DNA of 64,000 nt from Agrocybe praecox. Its lineage: Eukaryota > Basidiomycota > Agaricomycetes > Agaricales > Agrocybaceae. The position numbers and the translations under genes are program-made. The DNA is taken from contig OZ024851.1 of NCBI GenBank assembly GCA_964017145.1, positions 2,790,001-2,854,000 on the forward strand, written 5' to 3'. Below, piece after piece: positions 1-11,209 of the stretch. Below the pieces are notes generated by a model. It was not told where the DNA came from. It was given only the letters and a program-made list of their open reading frames with translations, and did no database searches. Position 1 is the first letter of the stretch. Each line of letters begins with the position of its first letter.

Positions 1-184
1 GGAAACATGTCTTCTATTATACAAAACACAGGAATGAAAGGTAGAGCGGACGATGGGCATAAAACATAGGATTTCTCTTTCAGATATTTCTATATAATTA
101 CATCATAGAAATCATGGAAAATTAAATTTGGAAGTGGAGTAAGCAATTATGCAAGTTGAGGTCATGCATCACTTCATACTAGAA

Positions 185-817
185 CTATGCAATCTCAGGG
201 ATTGGTTCAGTCATGTGAACATCTCTCAGCCATTCCTGTATCGCACACATTCTCGCTACGTGCTCAGCCAATGCTTCATCTTCCTTCCCAGAAGCATTAT
301 CTCCAGGACAAAAACGTACTGCATCAGCCGCCAAGTCTTTCAATTCCTGCAAGGTGTTCCTGGTACGGTTAAAGTCATTGATGCGGACTTCAATAACCTC
401 CTCTTTCTGCTGGCCATGGAACTGTGCAATTGTTTCTTCTGCTTTCATATCTTCGGCGTTGGCCTCAGCCGGTATTTCATTTTCAGGATAATAGGTCATG
501 ATGCCATTGCCCATAGGTGTGAGTTTTTTCAATTTCGAAGGACGATGGCCCTGATATGGTTCACTGCTATGATGGGCTCTTTGGTGCCTACTTGCATAAG
601 TTCCGAGTCGATTTGACCTGACTACTGGAGTGCGTTGGTTGTTTCTATCCGCAGAAATACCTGACAATATGTTATGTTTGTTATTGCGCATGTCGATGGT
701 TTGAATGCTGGTTTGAAAGGGAGATTGACGGTAAAGTCGGTACATTTTATCAGTAGTATTGTGCACAGAAGAAGTAAGAGTATGGATGGACCTTTGCTTG
801 CCACTATCATCTGGCAT
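185..817 (-). CDS. hypothetical protein (weak single-exon ORF)
   Basis: This is a 210-codon open frame starting at a true ATG (815-817) and running almost to the window edge. I do not recognise the product. The N-terminal half is Arg/His/Asn/Ser-rich. The C-terminal half (about residues 110-200) is Glu/Ala-rich and looks helical, with runs such as AEDMKAEETIAQ and NTLQELKDLAADAV. No signal peptide, membrane segment or catalytic motif is visible. The neighbouring bestrophin gene ends about 530 bp away on the same strand. The frame is long for chance in DNA with this many stops, and the helical C-terminus looks protein-like, but there is no family support. It could be one exon of a larger gene continuing to the left of the window. 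Confidence 0.35.
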   Translation of the reverse strand: MPDDSGKQRSIHTLTSSVHNTTDKMYRLYRQSPFQTSIQTIDMRNNKHNILSGISADRNNQRTPVVRSNRLGTYASRHQRAHHSSEPYQGHRPSKLKKLTPMGNGIMTYYPENEIPAEANAEDMKAEETIAQFHGQQKEEVIEVRINDFNRTRNTLQELKDLAADAVRFCPGDNASGKEDEALAEHVARMCAIQEWLRDVHMTEPIPEIA

Positions 818-1347
818 TGCCAGGCCGCCTTTTTATATGGAGTCGTGAATACTCCCGCGACAATGCTGAGTGGCATCGACCTTGGCCCGAAATAGCGTGC
901 CTGACAATGCACCTTTGGTATTTATCAAAGAAACGTGGCCAGAGAGCATAGCGGGCCAAAGTCTACTTTTGACAATGCGGACTTTGATTGGTAAGTACTA
1001 AGACTGACTGTTCAAACGTCCAAGACCCTTGCCGTCGTCTTGCCATACCACCCAGTGTACACATTCTTTTGCAACAGGAGTTGAGTCGCATCAATACTGT
1101 CCATACAGATATAAATCGATACAGTCTGGATAGATGGAAAATTATAATTATGCAACGAAGGCACGTCATCATATACACAAAGAAGTATAACCCTTAAAAT
1201 ATAAGAAAAGTGAAAAGAGAGAAAGGAGAAACGCACTCCATGCCGAAGTTCTTTCGCCTCAGCAAACCTATTTTGATTACTACGAACCCCATCTTCAGCT
1301 TCTTGGGGTGGCAGATGCAGGCAACACCTGTAGATATCCAATCCAAA

Positions 1348-3662
1348 TCACTCTGAGTCCTTCGACCTTGTATGCGTATCGACCATCTTCCATCCCGTAA
1401 CAAGCGCCCTACGTATGCTCCCAATACCAGGTTGAGCATCGGCCATCTGGTAAGGCTCCTTACGGTGAGTGTTGACCAGCTCTTCGGCATGGCGCCGATC
1501 GGAGGGGGCCAATGGTTGGTTGCTAAATATACGAAGATAGTGTTTAATACTTTTTCCCGAAGGATATGAAAGAAGAAAAAACTGACAGTTTCGAGAAAAT
1601 GAACGTTTGGGGGTCAGGATTAATGTGCTGTTAAATAGATTCTCAGAATTCTAGAAGAAAGATTGAATTTTAATGGAGCTGTCTGTGTACGCACAGTGGT
1701 AATCTCATGCAATTCCCGCTGTATGCTCAAGCAGAAAAAGTCCAGGTCTGAAGAGGAGACAGTTGGAGTGAGAAGAAAGAAAATGATCGGAAAGAATACA
1801 CACCTAAATCGTTGTAGTCATAATTGAAGGGATTTTCACTGTCGTAATAGAACATCGTCAGTTTTGTTGTATCAGCAAAAATAGTGTTAGAGAGCACACA
1901 CATTTCTTGTCCAATCTCGAGGAATCCTAGAAGTAAGAATGACGAGAATGCTGTCGCAGGAATAGTAATAACCCCATATGAAGAGTATATTTGGAACTGG
2001 GAACATCATGGGACTGTTTAGCGAATGTTAAGAATCGCACCAGGAGAAACTTACCGGAAGAAGTGCGAGATAGAGCCTATGATGATCAACATCCAATCAA
2101 TTAACTAGTAATAGGAATGTGGAAAGGACAAACCAAAGAGACATTCGCAAATGAGCCTGATATGCAAACGGAAGAGGCGTATTACAAATTCTCTCCAAGT
2201 TGGAAACCGTGTCCTGAAGGAGGGTCAAGTTGTTCGTAATCCCGGAGGCTATAGAAGGCTGAACCAAGTTGTGGTTCATAAGCCCTAGACGTGGTTCATG
2301 AGCCTTGGTCAAAACGAGAAAAAAAGAAGGCCCGAAACGTACATGCAGAGTAACTGAGAAATTATCGCTAGTTACGCGCAACCATAGATCATACAAGCAA
2401 GGACGACGTACTTTGAGAGCACCAATAAGATCTCAAGTGGTATATGGCTTTCAACAATCTCCGAATAGGCTTTTTTCTTTCCCCTCTTCTGACCGGGAGG
2501 TATCGGACGTCGGTTAAAGCCTTTGAAGACCCACCTGAAGAACCTTAAAAGCGGGAAATAGTCATACATGGTCACGACCGGGGGGTTCCTCGCAGGCTTC
2601 AAAGGATATTCACTCTCCAGCTGCGGCAGCAGTGCTTCAGGATCGAATGTGTTCACTCGCGCGACCCTTTTGTGCCTGTGATTATTGCGAGCCTGCATTC
2701 TGATCGAACTGGCACTACTTGATTCTGGTTCGACCACGGTTTTCTCCCTATCGTGCATGATTTTTGGCTCAGCCTCGGGAATTGCCATCGGTGTAGCCGT
2801 TGTGTATGTTTCATTGCTGTCGGGTATTTGCCATAAGGGGAGCATGTCACTCTCGTGTCCGCCCGCTTCATCAGATCCATTGGCGTATCGAGGTAAAAAT
2901 GAAATCAAAGGGTAGAGGTCTTCGTAGTAAACACCCTGTTCTCCTCGAAGTAGATGCTGTGCGAAAGGTTACATCAGACTTATCTGATGGTAGAATAGAG
3001 GTTATATAATCTCAAACCTTGACGGAGACCGCATATGCTTGAACCTGGAGATTGTAAGATACATGAAGCAGTCATCAGGAATGAGCAGTTTCCGTACCAG
3101 ATTGATCATGGTTTTCTTCTCTATAACACATTCGAGGGGTGTGTACGCCCTTTCTTGTCCTTCGAGTTTGACTCTGTGCTCGGGTACGTGTATCCATAGC
3201 TTGAAATTACATATGAGCATACGTCGTGCGTCAGTAAATGAATAACAATTACCATTTGGGCCAGATTTCTTGATGCTACCGTTATGTTAGTCCACATCTT
3301 GCTTCCATCTTGATACCTAGAAGATATCAGATTTACTCATGAATGTCGGCAACGCTAAGAGCTCACCTTTCGTAGGCAGAAGAGGTTCTGAAGGAGATGA
3401 CAAGACCGAGGACGAGACCCAGCACCGTTAGCAGCTGATTTGAAACTCCCAAGTCAGTGGAAGTGTGTTTGGAAACAAGAACGACCACTTTCAGAAACAC
3501 ACATTATACGATCAGTCATGCCAATAACAAACGTGAAATAGAGCAAGGCTTACTTAGAGCGATTAACGTGAAGAAAATGACTTCCGGCCATATGTCGTCA
3601 ATGACAGTAGCCCCAAATTTTTTCAGTGTCCATTTCCGGAAAAGGGGATTGGATGCAACCAT
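1348..3662 (-). CDS. bestrophin-family (RFP-TM) anion channel
   Basis: Predicted bestrophin/UPF0187 membrane protein. The family forms anion (chloride or bicarbonate) channels; localisation cannot be read from the sequence. The start is the ATG at 3660-3662 (MVASNPLFRKWTLKKFG). Exons I can follow are 3662-3554, 3487-3367, 3316-3253, 3199-3098, 3044-3018, a long exon from 2956, one ending at 2134, 2076-2055, then exons ending near 1747-1695, 1627-1587 and 1522-1348. Joined, they give the bestrophin order: GLVLGLVISFRTSSAYER, then AYTPLECVIEKKTMINLVQ, VYYEDLYPLISFLPRY, NTPLPFAYQAHLRMSLW, the TM segment SSFLLLGFLEIGQE, ENPFNYDYNDLDLDFFC, and a tail NQPLAPSDRRHAEEL. A Ser/Arg-rich insert follows FLPRY, as is common in fungal members. 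The join near 2400-2310 is uncertain. Two exons are very short (27 and 22 nt). No frame break was seen. Confidence 0.85.
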
Positions 3663-4602
3663 CTCGAAAGGAAAGACTTGTTGAGATCGTTACAGGTGTT
3701 CTGAGCAGCAAGAAGGGAGACCAGCCAGCTGGTTGACCAGTCCACGTATGAGGAACGGGATGTTCTGGGAGGAGAGTAACAGGATGAGAAGGATACGTCC
3801 CACGTTGAGCTTAAATTACGAGGCCGACCAGTGGCAATCATCCTCGTGTTACGAACGTGATGGAAAGAAATTGAAGAATAATAGCGTTCGGTCAGTACGA
3901 GAGTCCGCTTGACACATCTTCCATTTATTTCTGCACGTTCTCGTGCTAAGAATACATCCTTGACATCAGAAATTGTATGAAGTGTTCAGTAAGATTGAAA
4001 AAAGATAATCAGACCTTGAGATTGATAGGATAGGTCTGCTAGATGTGGTATACTGTCTTGAAACGTGAAATGCAATTTGAAACGCCTAAAATGAGTTCCA
4101 AATGTAAGTGGGATTATTTGTTGACGAGAAATTTGGGAGATTTTAGTTACAGTGGAACCTGCCTGCGCAATCCGATTCCCATAGTTTCTTGTGCACCTAA
4201 TCGTCGGTTGAGGGCTATTTTGACCTGAAATAACCTATACATAATCTGCAATAACCCCAGAGCATCCACCGAGGGCTACGGGATAAGTCAGGTTCTACTG
4301 TACTAGTACCGTTTAACTTTATCAACTTACTCACGTCACTTCCGAATCACAGGGGCTGGCGACGCTTTAATGGAGCTTAGGTCCAATTCAAGTCAGTGAC
4401 CTACCATTTAATACCAATACTAAAAGTAAGCAACGGAGGCACGCACTTGCGGTGAGAGAGAAATCAAGGGGAGAATAACTTCAATTAGGAAATGAACGTC
4501 CGTCGTCCAGGCTGTGCAACTTTCCAAGTGGCAAACGTCATATTGCACAACGAGACGAACAATCAGATGTTCATACAGGACATAGGACCGCTTGGAAGTG
4601 TG
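3663..4602. other. intergenic, no gene seen
   Basis: Between the bestrophin start and the tRNA I see only short frames without family features. The first part probably holds the bestrophin promoter and 5' leader. No repeat or RNA gene was recognised. Confidence 0.5.
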
Positions 4603-4687
4603 TCTCTGTTAGTATATCGGTTAGTACACGCGCCTGTCATGCTATGCAAGGCCGCGCGAAAGCTGGGTTCGACTCCCAGACAGAGAG
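4603..4687 (+). tRNA. tRNA-Asp (anticodon GTC) with a short intron
   Basis: The acceptor stem pairs TCTCTGT (4603-4609) with ACAGAGA (4680-4686). The D arm is TAGTATATCGGTTAGTAC. The anticodon arm CGCGC-CTGTCAT carries GTC, and its 3' strand GCGCG lies past an insertion of about 13 nt. The T arm CTGGG-TTCGACT-CCCAG has a standard B box. The insertion sits just 3' of the anticodon, where nuclear tRNA introns lie. Length is 85 nt including the intron, so about 72 nt mature, normal for tRNA-Asp. The sequence matches the general fungal tRNA-Asp pattern. Exact intron ends were not computed. Confidence 0.9.
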
Positions 4688-6666
4688 CTCCTTTTTTGAA
4701 ACATCTTATCTTACATAGAGTGTATCAATAAGATATTCCGAATCGCTAGGTCTCACAGCCGAGAAGTGGGAGAGTGTTCTTAAAGAGGATGAAAAAATGA
4801 ATCAGTAAGGACCTAGTGACCGACTATTTGTGTTGACTAATAGATCGGTGGGTGTGGAGGTTTTGGCGGTGGGTGGGATCTTCTACTCGACGAATTCCAA
4901 TCGTATCCACGTCGTCCTAGGTTAAATTCCGAACTGCGACCATAAGTAGTGTGTCTCTTACACGAATGAATAAATAAGAAATATTTCAAATACTTGCAGT
5001 CAATAATTGCGGGAATGAGTCACACTTCAAGGATAGATTGCGATACTAGTTACTTCAACTTGTGCACAGAATATGTCTGCTACTACCGTAAGATTTTAAG
5101 ACAACAGTATACTGTAAACAGAATGAGGAGAGATACAGAGAAACTAGCGATGATATAAGTGGGTGGGTGGGAGGTGAAAGAAAGTATTGTAACGCTGCAC
5201 GAGCTTGAGGCAGGCTGGTGCGATGGTGGTGATAAGTATAGGTGCGAACGACAGGAAAGACGGTCGGGACCCCCATGACTAAGCGGGAGGGAGGGATCGT
5301 CACAAGTGACGATTCAGGCCAAAGGAACCAGCCGACGAAGCCGACTGTGCCTCTTTCTGTTTGTCTCGCTCCACCAAACCCACCAAAAACCAGTGTCTCA
5401 TCCTCTGTCCGCCCGACACCGGTGCTCCCGGCTTTGGCCTTTGGCCTTTGTCAACGACTCTCTCTGCAAATGACACAACAACACAACAACGCATCACATC
5501 CATTGATGCGAAGTTGACACGAACATGACAAACCACGAACACGACAAAAACATGACGAACCACGAACACGACAAATACGAACACGAAAACAACACGAACG
5601 GGATCCGCGAATGGCAACAACGGACGACGGGACGCAAGAAACGATGAATGTCAAGTAAACGATGTACTTACCAGCAGTCTTTGGGAAGCTCGATGATGAG
5701 TGTGGGCTGTGTTGAGGCTGGCGGCGCGATGATTGGGGGAGGCATCAAGAATTGGGAAGGAAGGAGCTGTGAAAAAGGAGCTTTGAAGTGGAGAAGATTA
5801 AATGTGGGTGGTACCGGTAAGTTTTTGGACTGTAAATAACGTACGTACAAACGATGCATTGTGCCGAGTCTTGGCTATCAAATGAATATAAAAGGATATA
5901 TTTCCCTAATCTTTGTGCTCCTTCAATTAATTAAGATACGACTAGGAAGACTTTATTTTTATTACTCAGTTACTTAATACTACAAACTGTGGGGTCGTGT
6001 TCATTGGTATTAATTCCAAGTATAGCACAAAAGCCAGGACCCTGGCCAACGCGCCAACGCGCAAATGTTGAGGCTTGTGCCATTTCATTTTTCGGTTTCT
6101 CTTTTTAGTGATATATACTGTTGCTAATTTCTTTCGTGTTGACACACCACTGAAGCAAGCATACTGTTGGATTTGAAGTCGAGCCGCGAACATTACATAT
6201 CTGCTAATAATAGGTATAGTGATTTGCGCAACTGGGGTGAGTCGGAAAAAAGACGTTAGAAAGGTAGGATGCTTCCTAATTAGACCATAGCAGACGTTCT
6301 CTTAGCTGAAAATGACGGTCAAATAGTTCAAAAAGACAGTCCAATGGCGCACTGGCCAGGATACCGGTACCCAGAAATAACTATCCCAAATAGGAAATTC
6401 ACACGAGACTAGCTTCGGTTTCTCGTCAACGCCGTTTCAAACCTGTTGTTTAACCCCACCACGTCTGGTTCCCTATGACCCCAATGGCTAGGCTTAGCCC
6501 TCACTTTCTTGCTCTTATCGTTAGAAACTCAACCCTCAGCAACACTGTCAACAACTCTCTGGGGTCTATAACCATACATTTGTGACCGGAAACCTGGGGG
6601 CTCGTTGGTGTGTAACTCTACTAGTCTCCTTAGTCCAGTACATTTTCTAAATCCCGCTCTATCAGA
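4688..6666. other. about 2 kb without a recognisable gene
   Basis: Frames on both strands in this stretch look like chance or low-complexity translation. For example, 5300-5620 minus gives a Val/Phe-rich string that comes from the CACGAACACGAC-type repeat near 5.52-5.6 kb. The 3' end may include regulatory sequence for the ORF at 6667. Confidence 0.45.
5524..5577 (+). repeat. 27-bp tandem duplication with decayed extra units
   Basis: Two adjacent 27-bp units (5524-5550 and 5551-5577) are nearly identical: each starts CATGAC, contains AACCACGAACACGAC and ends in an A-rich stretch. Decayed half units (GAACACGAAAACAACACGAA) continue to about 5600. This explains the spurious Val/Phe-rich ORF on the other strand. 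Confidence 0.7.
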
Positions 6667-6978
6667 ATGTCGTTTAAAGACGAAAATGTTCCTCCCCCGG
6701 TTTATATCGATGCACATAGTGTAGCAAAAGTTCAGGCCAGCCTCGTCGAACATCGCCGCGTCCGCACTATGGACTCTTTATCTCTGTCACCATACTCGAC
6801 AGGCCCAGATGGTCCCTGTATCCCTGCCACAAGAGCTTCCCAGGCCGGAGTACATCCAGAGGTGTTGGCTGCCATCGAGCAATCATTGGAGGAGACGGAT
6901 ATCAATTATTTAGGGGAGTGCTTGACTACAATGAGCCCTGAGTGCGTAACCCTCCTATTATCATATTTTCCCTACTGA
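6667..6978 (+). CDS. small hypothetical protein, 103 aa
   Basis: This single-exon frame runs from a clear ATG (6667) to TGA at 6976-6978. The composition looks like protein: a mixed N-terminus, Ser/Pro/Gly in the middle, then an amphipathic segment (HPEVLAAIEQSLEETDINYLGECL). No known domain, signal peptide or membrane span was recognised. It lies about 590 bp upstream of the XPG-like nuclease on the same strand, so it may be a passenger of the same accessory module, but that rests on position alone. It could also be the first exon of a longer gene whose other exons I cannot identify. Confidence 0.4.
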   Translation: MSFKDENVPPPVYIDAHSVAKVQASLVEHRRVRTMDSLSLSPYSTGPDGPCIPATRASQAGVHPEVLAAIEQSLEETDINYLGECLTTMSPECVTLLLSYFPY

Positions 6979-7566
6979 CCCCCCTCTGTTAATAGCTTCG
7001 CGCAGTCTTTCGCATCACCACTCCCACAGACCGTATTCTGTACTCTCATCATCATGTCCTCCCACGTCCTTATCATCTACCCTTCTCAGCCTGCAACATC
7101 AACATCAACAACTGGCGAGTTGCGCAAGGTCTGGTCGTTGCGCCTGCCTTCCCCAAAAACTTACCCTCAACTCTCTACCTACTTTTATACGAAAAATGTT
7201 CCCACCCCCATGAACACCATCTTGCCCTGTCACTGTCACCCCACAGCCGATACAACCTGTGGTGGCAGCTTTTCTTTCTTTACCTCTCCAATTATATTAT
7301 TTTCACGGGACTTGTTCACAATATGTTCAATATGTACTTTCATTTATCATAACGGTTATAATTCCCTTTCAGTATGTCAGCGGCATCGTCAATGATTCAA
7401 GAATGCCACGGATGCACCACAGTGCCACTTTATGATTGCGAAACCAGACATTGGCTCCAAATTCCGAGACTGGATCACAACCCAGACACCCATATACAAG
7501 TTGGCATTTACCGTGTGCGATAGTACCTGGTCTTACAACCGCCTTTTTACATTCATCAAGTTGACC

Positions 7567-9177
7567 ATGGGCATCAAAGGGTTATGGCCGGTATGTATTA
7601 TTTGTCTTTTGTCTACGAAGGTATGAGTAATGATTATATTATAACACTGCATAGATTTTGAATCCCGTGGCAAAGCCATACAATCTTCAAGATTTTGCTA
7701 TCCGAGAAGGATTTCTGAAGAATCGACTTGGGGACCGTTCACTGCGACTTGGAATTGATGCATTGTGAGCAATATTTTCAAAGCAACGCCGGTTTAATTA
7801 CTCAACCTTGTACATATAGTGGTTGGATATATCGAGCATGCTATCGGCATAGCAATACAAAGAACCCTGAGCTCGCAACACTCTATGCACGTTGCATACG
7901 GCTCTTCCAACTCCCTGTCGCTCCTCTTTTTGTATTTGATGGCCCAAACCGTTCAAAGACGAAGAGGGGAAAGTTTGTTCGCGGAAGTCGCCATTGGATC
8001 GAGGAGGATTTCAAAAAGATGCTGAATACGCTTGGTTTTTCTTGGGTCCAGGTTTGATTAGAACATGTTACCATGTAATTTATATTTGATTAACTTTGAT
8101 TCATTATAGGCTCCAGGCGAAGCTGATGCAGAGCTTGCCCATCTATCCGAAATCAATTGGCTTGATGCCATTCTCAGTGAAGATAGTGATTGTTTCCCCT
8201 TAGGCGCACAATGTGTCCTCCGCATGTGCGAATTTCTTTATGTTTGGTTTCTATCCTTTCATTTATAACCTTTCGCTGTTCTTCTATTCAGTGATAATGA
8301 AGTCGATGATGATGAACAGGTAATTGTTTATCGAGCCGAGGACATTGCAGCCAACCACAGTGTCTCGCTTACAAAGGTCGACTTTGTACTTATTGCATTG
8401 CTAGCGGGTGGTGATTATAATGTACGTCTTAATTTCTATAGTAATCCGACTAGGATCTCATATCCTCTTCAGTCTGGTATTCCAGGATGTGGAATAGAGA
8501 CGGCAGTTGGACTTGCACGAGCTGGATTCAGCCAGGACCTTGAGCATGCCCACAAGAGCTATGCGGGTAGTGCATTACGCAAATACATGGAATCTTGGCG
8601 CAAAAGCTTGGTGACGGAATTGAAAACCAACCGGTCTGGGCATCTTCCACGGCGTTGCCCATCTGTCGCATCAAAAGTCCCTAATAATTTCCCTTCGACT
8701 CAACTTCTGAACCTTTACCTGAATCCCATTGTCTCAACCACTACACCCGGCTGCTTGTTTGCGAAATCACCATCTCCGAAATTAATCGCACAGTACGTCG
8801 AGGATCATTTCATGTGGGGAAACCCTATGAGCATCCTCAAAAACTTTGCCGACACAATATTTCCGGGCCTCGCTATTCGAGGACTTGCATCAACAGTACG
8901 CGCAAAAGACCTTGGCCTCCGAAGTCGACATCAAGACATTACCATTGGTCGCACATTGTTTGATAGGCAGTTAAGTCAGGTCGAAAAGTGCCCTCGCTTC
9001 CCCGAAACCCGCATGGAACTCAATATCTCTGAGGCGTATGTGTGGGACATTATAACATCCCTGGATGGTCATTTGGGATCCAGTTACACGCAGCAGGAGA
9101 TGTATGATTGGTTCAAGAACAAACTCCCAAAAATTCGTGCTTGGGTTCCAACTGCTATGATTGATGCTGCAGCGTAA
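7567..9177 (+). CDS. XPG/FEN1-like structure-specific nuclease (PIN-like domain)
   Basis: Predicted metal-dependent 5'-flap or Holliday-junction-type nuclease of the XPG/FEN1/GEN1 superfamily. Exons are 7567-7590, 7655-7764, 7820-8051, 8110-8225, 8292-8421 and 8473-9177, giving about 438 aa with no frame break. The start MGIKGLWP is the family N-terminus, where the free N-terminal Met-Gly is functionally important. Acidic residues matching the FEN1 two-metal site are all present: D43 (GIDA), D85 (VFDGPN), E126 and D128 (PGEADAEL), D147 and D149 (SEDSDCF) and D202 (AGGDYN). After D202 a short helix-hairpin-helix-like stretch follows (SGIPGCGIETAVGLARAG). The 235-residue C-terminal part is not recognised. 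The N and I regions are almost fused, as in FEN1/GEN1, without the long XPG spacer. It stands immediately upstream of the tyrosine recombinase gene, which suggests a joint role in element movement. Confidence 0.88.
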
Positions 9178-9460
9178 TTTCGTCTATGTATGTTTGCTTT
9201 ATCTTTCTCACATGCTATTTTATTAATCTCTTAAATTCATTAGATCTTTTTTTTTACTCATGCGTAGAGTCATTATTGCTGCAGCCAGAAACCACCATAT
9301 CGAACCACAAGAAAGGAGGTGTTTCGTGTCATGTTTTATTTTTATTCTTCTGTCTCAATTTTATTCCGCTTATTCCGCCTGCAACCCACCCTTCTTAAAC
9401 CTCAAGTCACCACATGTATAAGTAGCTACCAGTTCGTACACATTTATTTCATTAAACATT

Positions 9461-11101
9461 ATGTCTTTATCTCTCGCGAGCTTGAAATCTGTTATCAAAG
9501 ACCAAATCAACAACAACGCCGCTGATAACATTCACGAAGACATACAAGATGATCTTGAAGGCGAGAAAGAAACCATACCCGAAGAAGCAGCAGCCCAGAG
9601 CATATCGACGGCTGGGTGGAAGGACACTCTTACTAGCGCTTCTCAGGGTATCACAAAGAAGACAGACTCAGAGTATCAACGGTAAGTAAGACTATACAGT
9701 GTAGCTTATAGGACTTGTATTCTGATTGCTAACTACTGTATAGTCTTATCAACCAATGCGTCAAATTTTTGATTGAGCATAAATTTATTGCAGAGAGGGG
9801 GGATTTTGTATGCAAATCCCCACCAGAAGATGCGCCACTGTTTATCACAGCCTGGATAATGAACCAGTATGTGGTACTACGTCAATCCACTTAAATTACC
9901 ATCTGAACTTCCGAATGAACTCGCTAGTTGTGATGATTGGAATATCGATGGATCGGTAAAGCCCCGAGACCAAATACGGGACTCATACGCATACGGTCAG
10001 AAGATGCGCGCTGCAATGACTCACCTTTTTGCACGCATCGTTGGCTTAGGATCAGATCCATGGCGTAGAAGTGAGGTCACTGGAAACATGAGTGGAAATC
10101 CATCCATATCAGAGCATGTAGCTGCATACATGATGAGTTTACGCAATCGAAAGGTTCGTTAATCCAATATATCTGACAATATTTTTGCTCAACATTATCT
10201 ATAACAGATTCACAATGGAGAAGCTCCTACAAGTGCCCGTGCAATCACATCGGTATGCTTGATATTTTATAGGATTCCACTTGATTTTTACGTTTATCTT
10301 TAGAATATTATGAAGAAGCTGTACGACAAAAATCATGAAGACGAAAACTGGAATATCAAAGAATATATGCCTGGCACTCGAGACGGTAAAGATCCAAACC
10401 ATTGGGGTGGTGGAATGGCTCGACGCGCCCTTCAAGCCATGTATACAATTGCATTTATATGCCTTCTTCGCTCAGATGAGGTCTTAAAGATCCGTCGTGA
10501 ACACATAGTTCTTCAAGAAGAACCTCATGCCGGAATTATTCTAACATTACCGTTTCGGAAAACACATCAGGGTGGAGGTATCAAACCTTTTTATCTACGT
10601 CCACTTCCGGATGACGAAGCACACCTATGTCCCGTTCGTGCTCTAGCAGAGTGGATACAAGCAAGTGAGGTCACGTCAGGCTATCTTTTCCGAAAGATAG
10701 CCTCTGGTGATAGAGTTTCAATAGAGAACAATCCAATGGTCAGTTGTAAGTAAATCTTTGACTGAGTTATGCACTCAATGTAACTCATTTTTTAGACTTC
10801 GGAGCAGTTTTTAGAGCTATTCCGAAATAATCTTCTGGATGTCCAGGTTGATCCTATTTCTTATGGCACCCACTCTTTCCGCAGAGGTGGTTGTCAATAT
10901 TTATCATCGGACAGAAGGTGGCCGTTGCGTAGAATCTGTGACTGGGGGGGATGGAGTACTGAGTTCTCCAATTTGACGATCGTCCGATATCTGATTTCAT
11001 GGAACGATAATCCACTTGAAAGGCGAGAAGATTACTTTGATCCAAATCGACTACCTGCAGTCAAATGTTTTCAATGTGGTAGATCGTGCCATTGTGCTTA
11101 G
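9461..11101 (+). CDS. Crypton-type tyrosine recombinase
   Basis: Predicted site-specific recombinase/integrase of the tyrosine recombinase fold. Exons 9461-9681, 9744-9866, 9928-10153, 10208-10252, 10304-10738 and 10796-11101 join in frame to about 451 aa. Catalytic residues visible are the first Arg (R261, in CLLRSDEVLKI), the HxxR box (H376 and R379, THSFRRGG), a Trp at the usual His/Trp position (W403, DWGGWS) and the nucleophile Tyr (Y415, TIVRYLISW). The N-terminal 75 residues are acidic and disordered. The section before R261 resembles a core-binding SAM-like domain. Unlike classical Cryptons, no GCR1_C domain follows; the protein ends 36 residues after the Tyr in a Cys-rich tail (CFQCGRSCHC). 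The donor after 10738 is GTCAGT. The alternative GTAAGT at 10745 would introduce a stop before the HxxR box. Confidence 0.85.
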
Positions 11102-11209
11102 TTACGATAGAACTTGTGATTATTAATTGTTACGAACGAACAAGATACTATTGAAAGTGATTAAAGAAGAAAATAGCTACAACAGAATATGGTCTGCTAT
11201 ACTAAAGTG

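Noticed and set aside
5300..5620. Val/Phe-rich minus-strand ORF
   Set aside because: It is translation of the antisense of a CACGAACACGAC-type tandem repeat.
7432..7566. In-frame N-terminal extension of the XPG-like gene
   Set aside because: The family needs the MGIKGLW start near a free N-terminus, and the extension has no domain; the ATG at 7567 is preferred.
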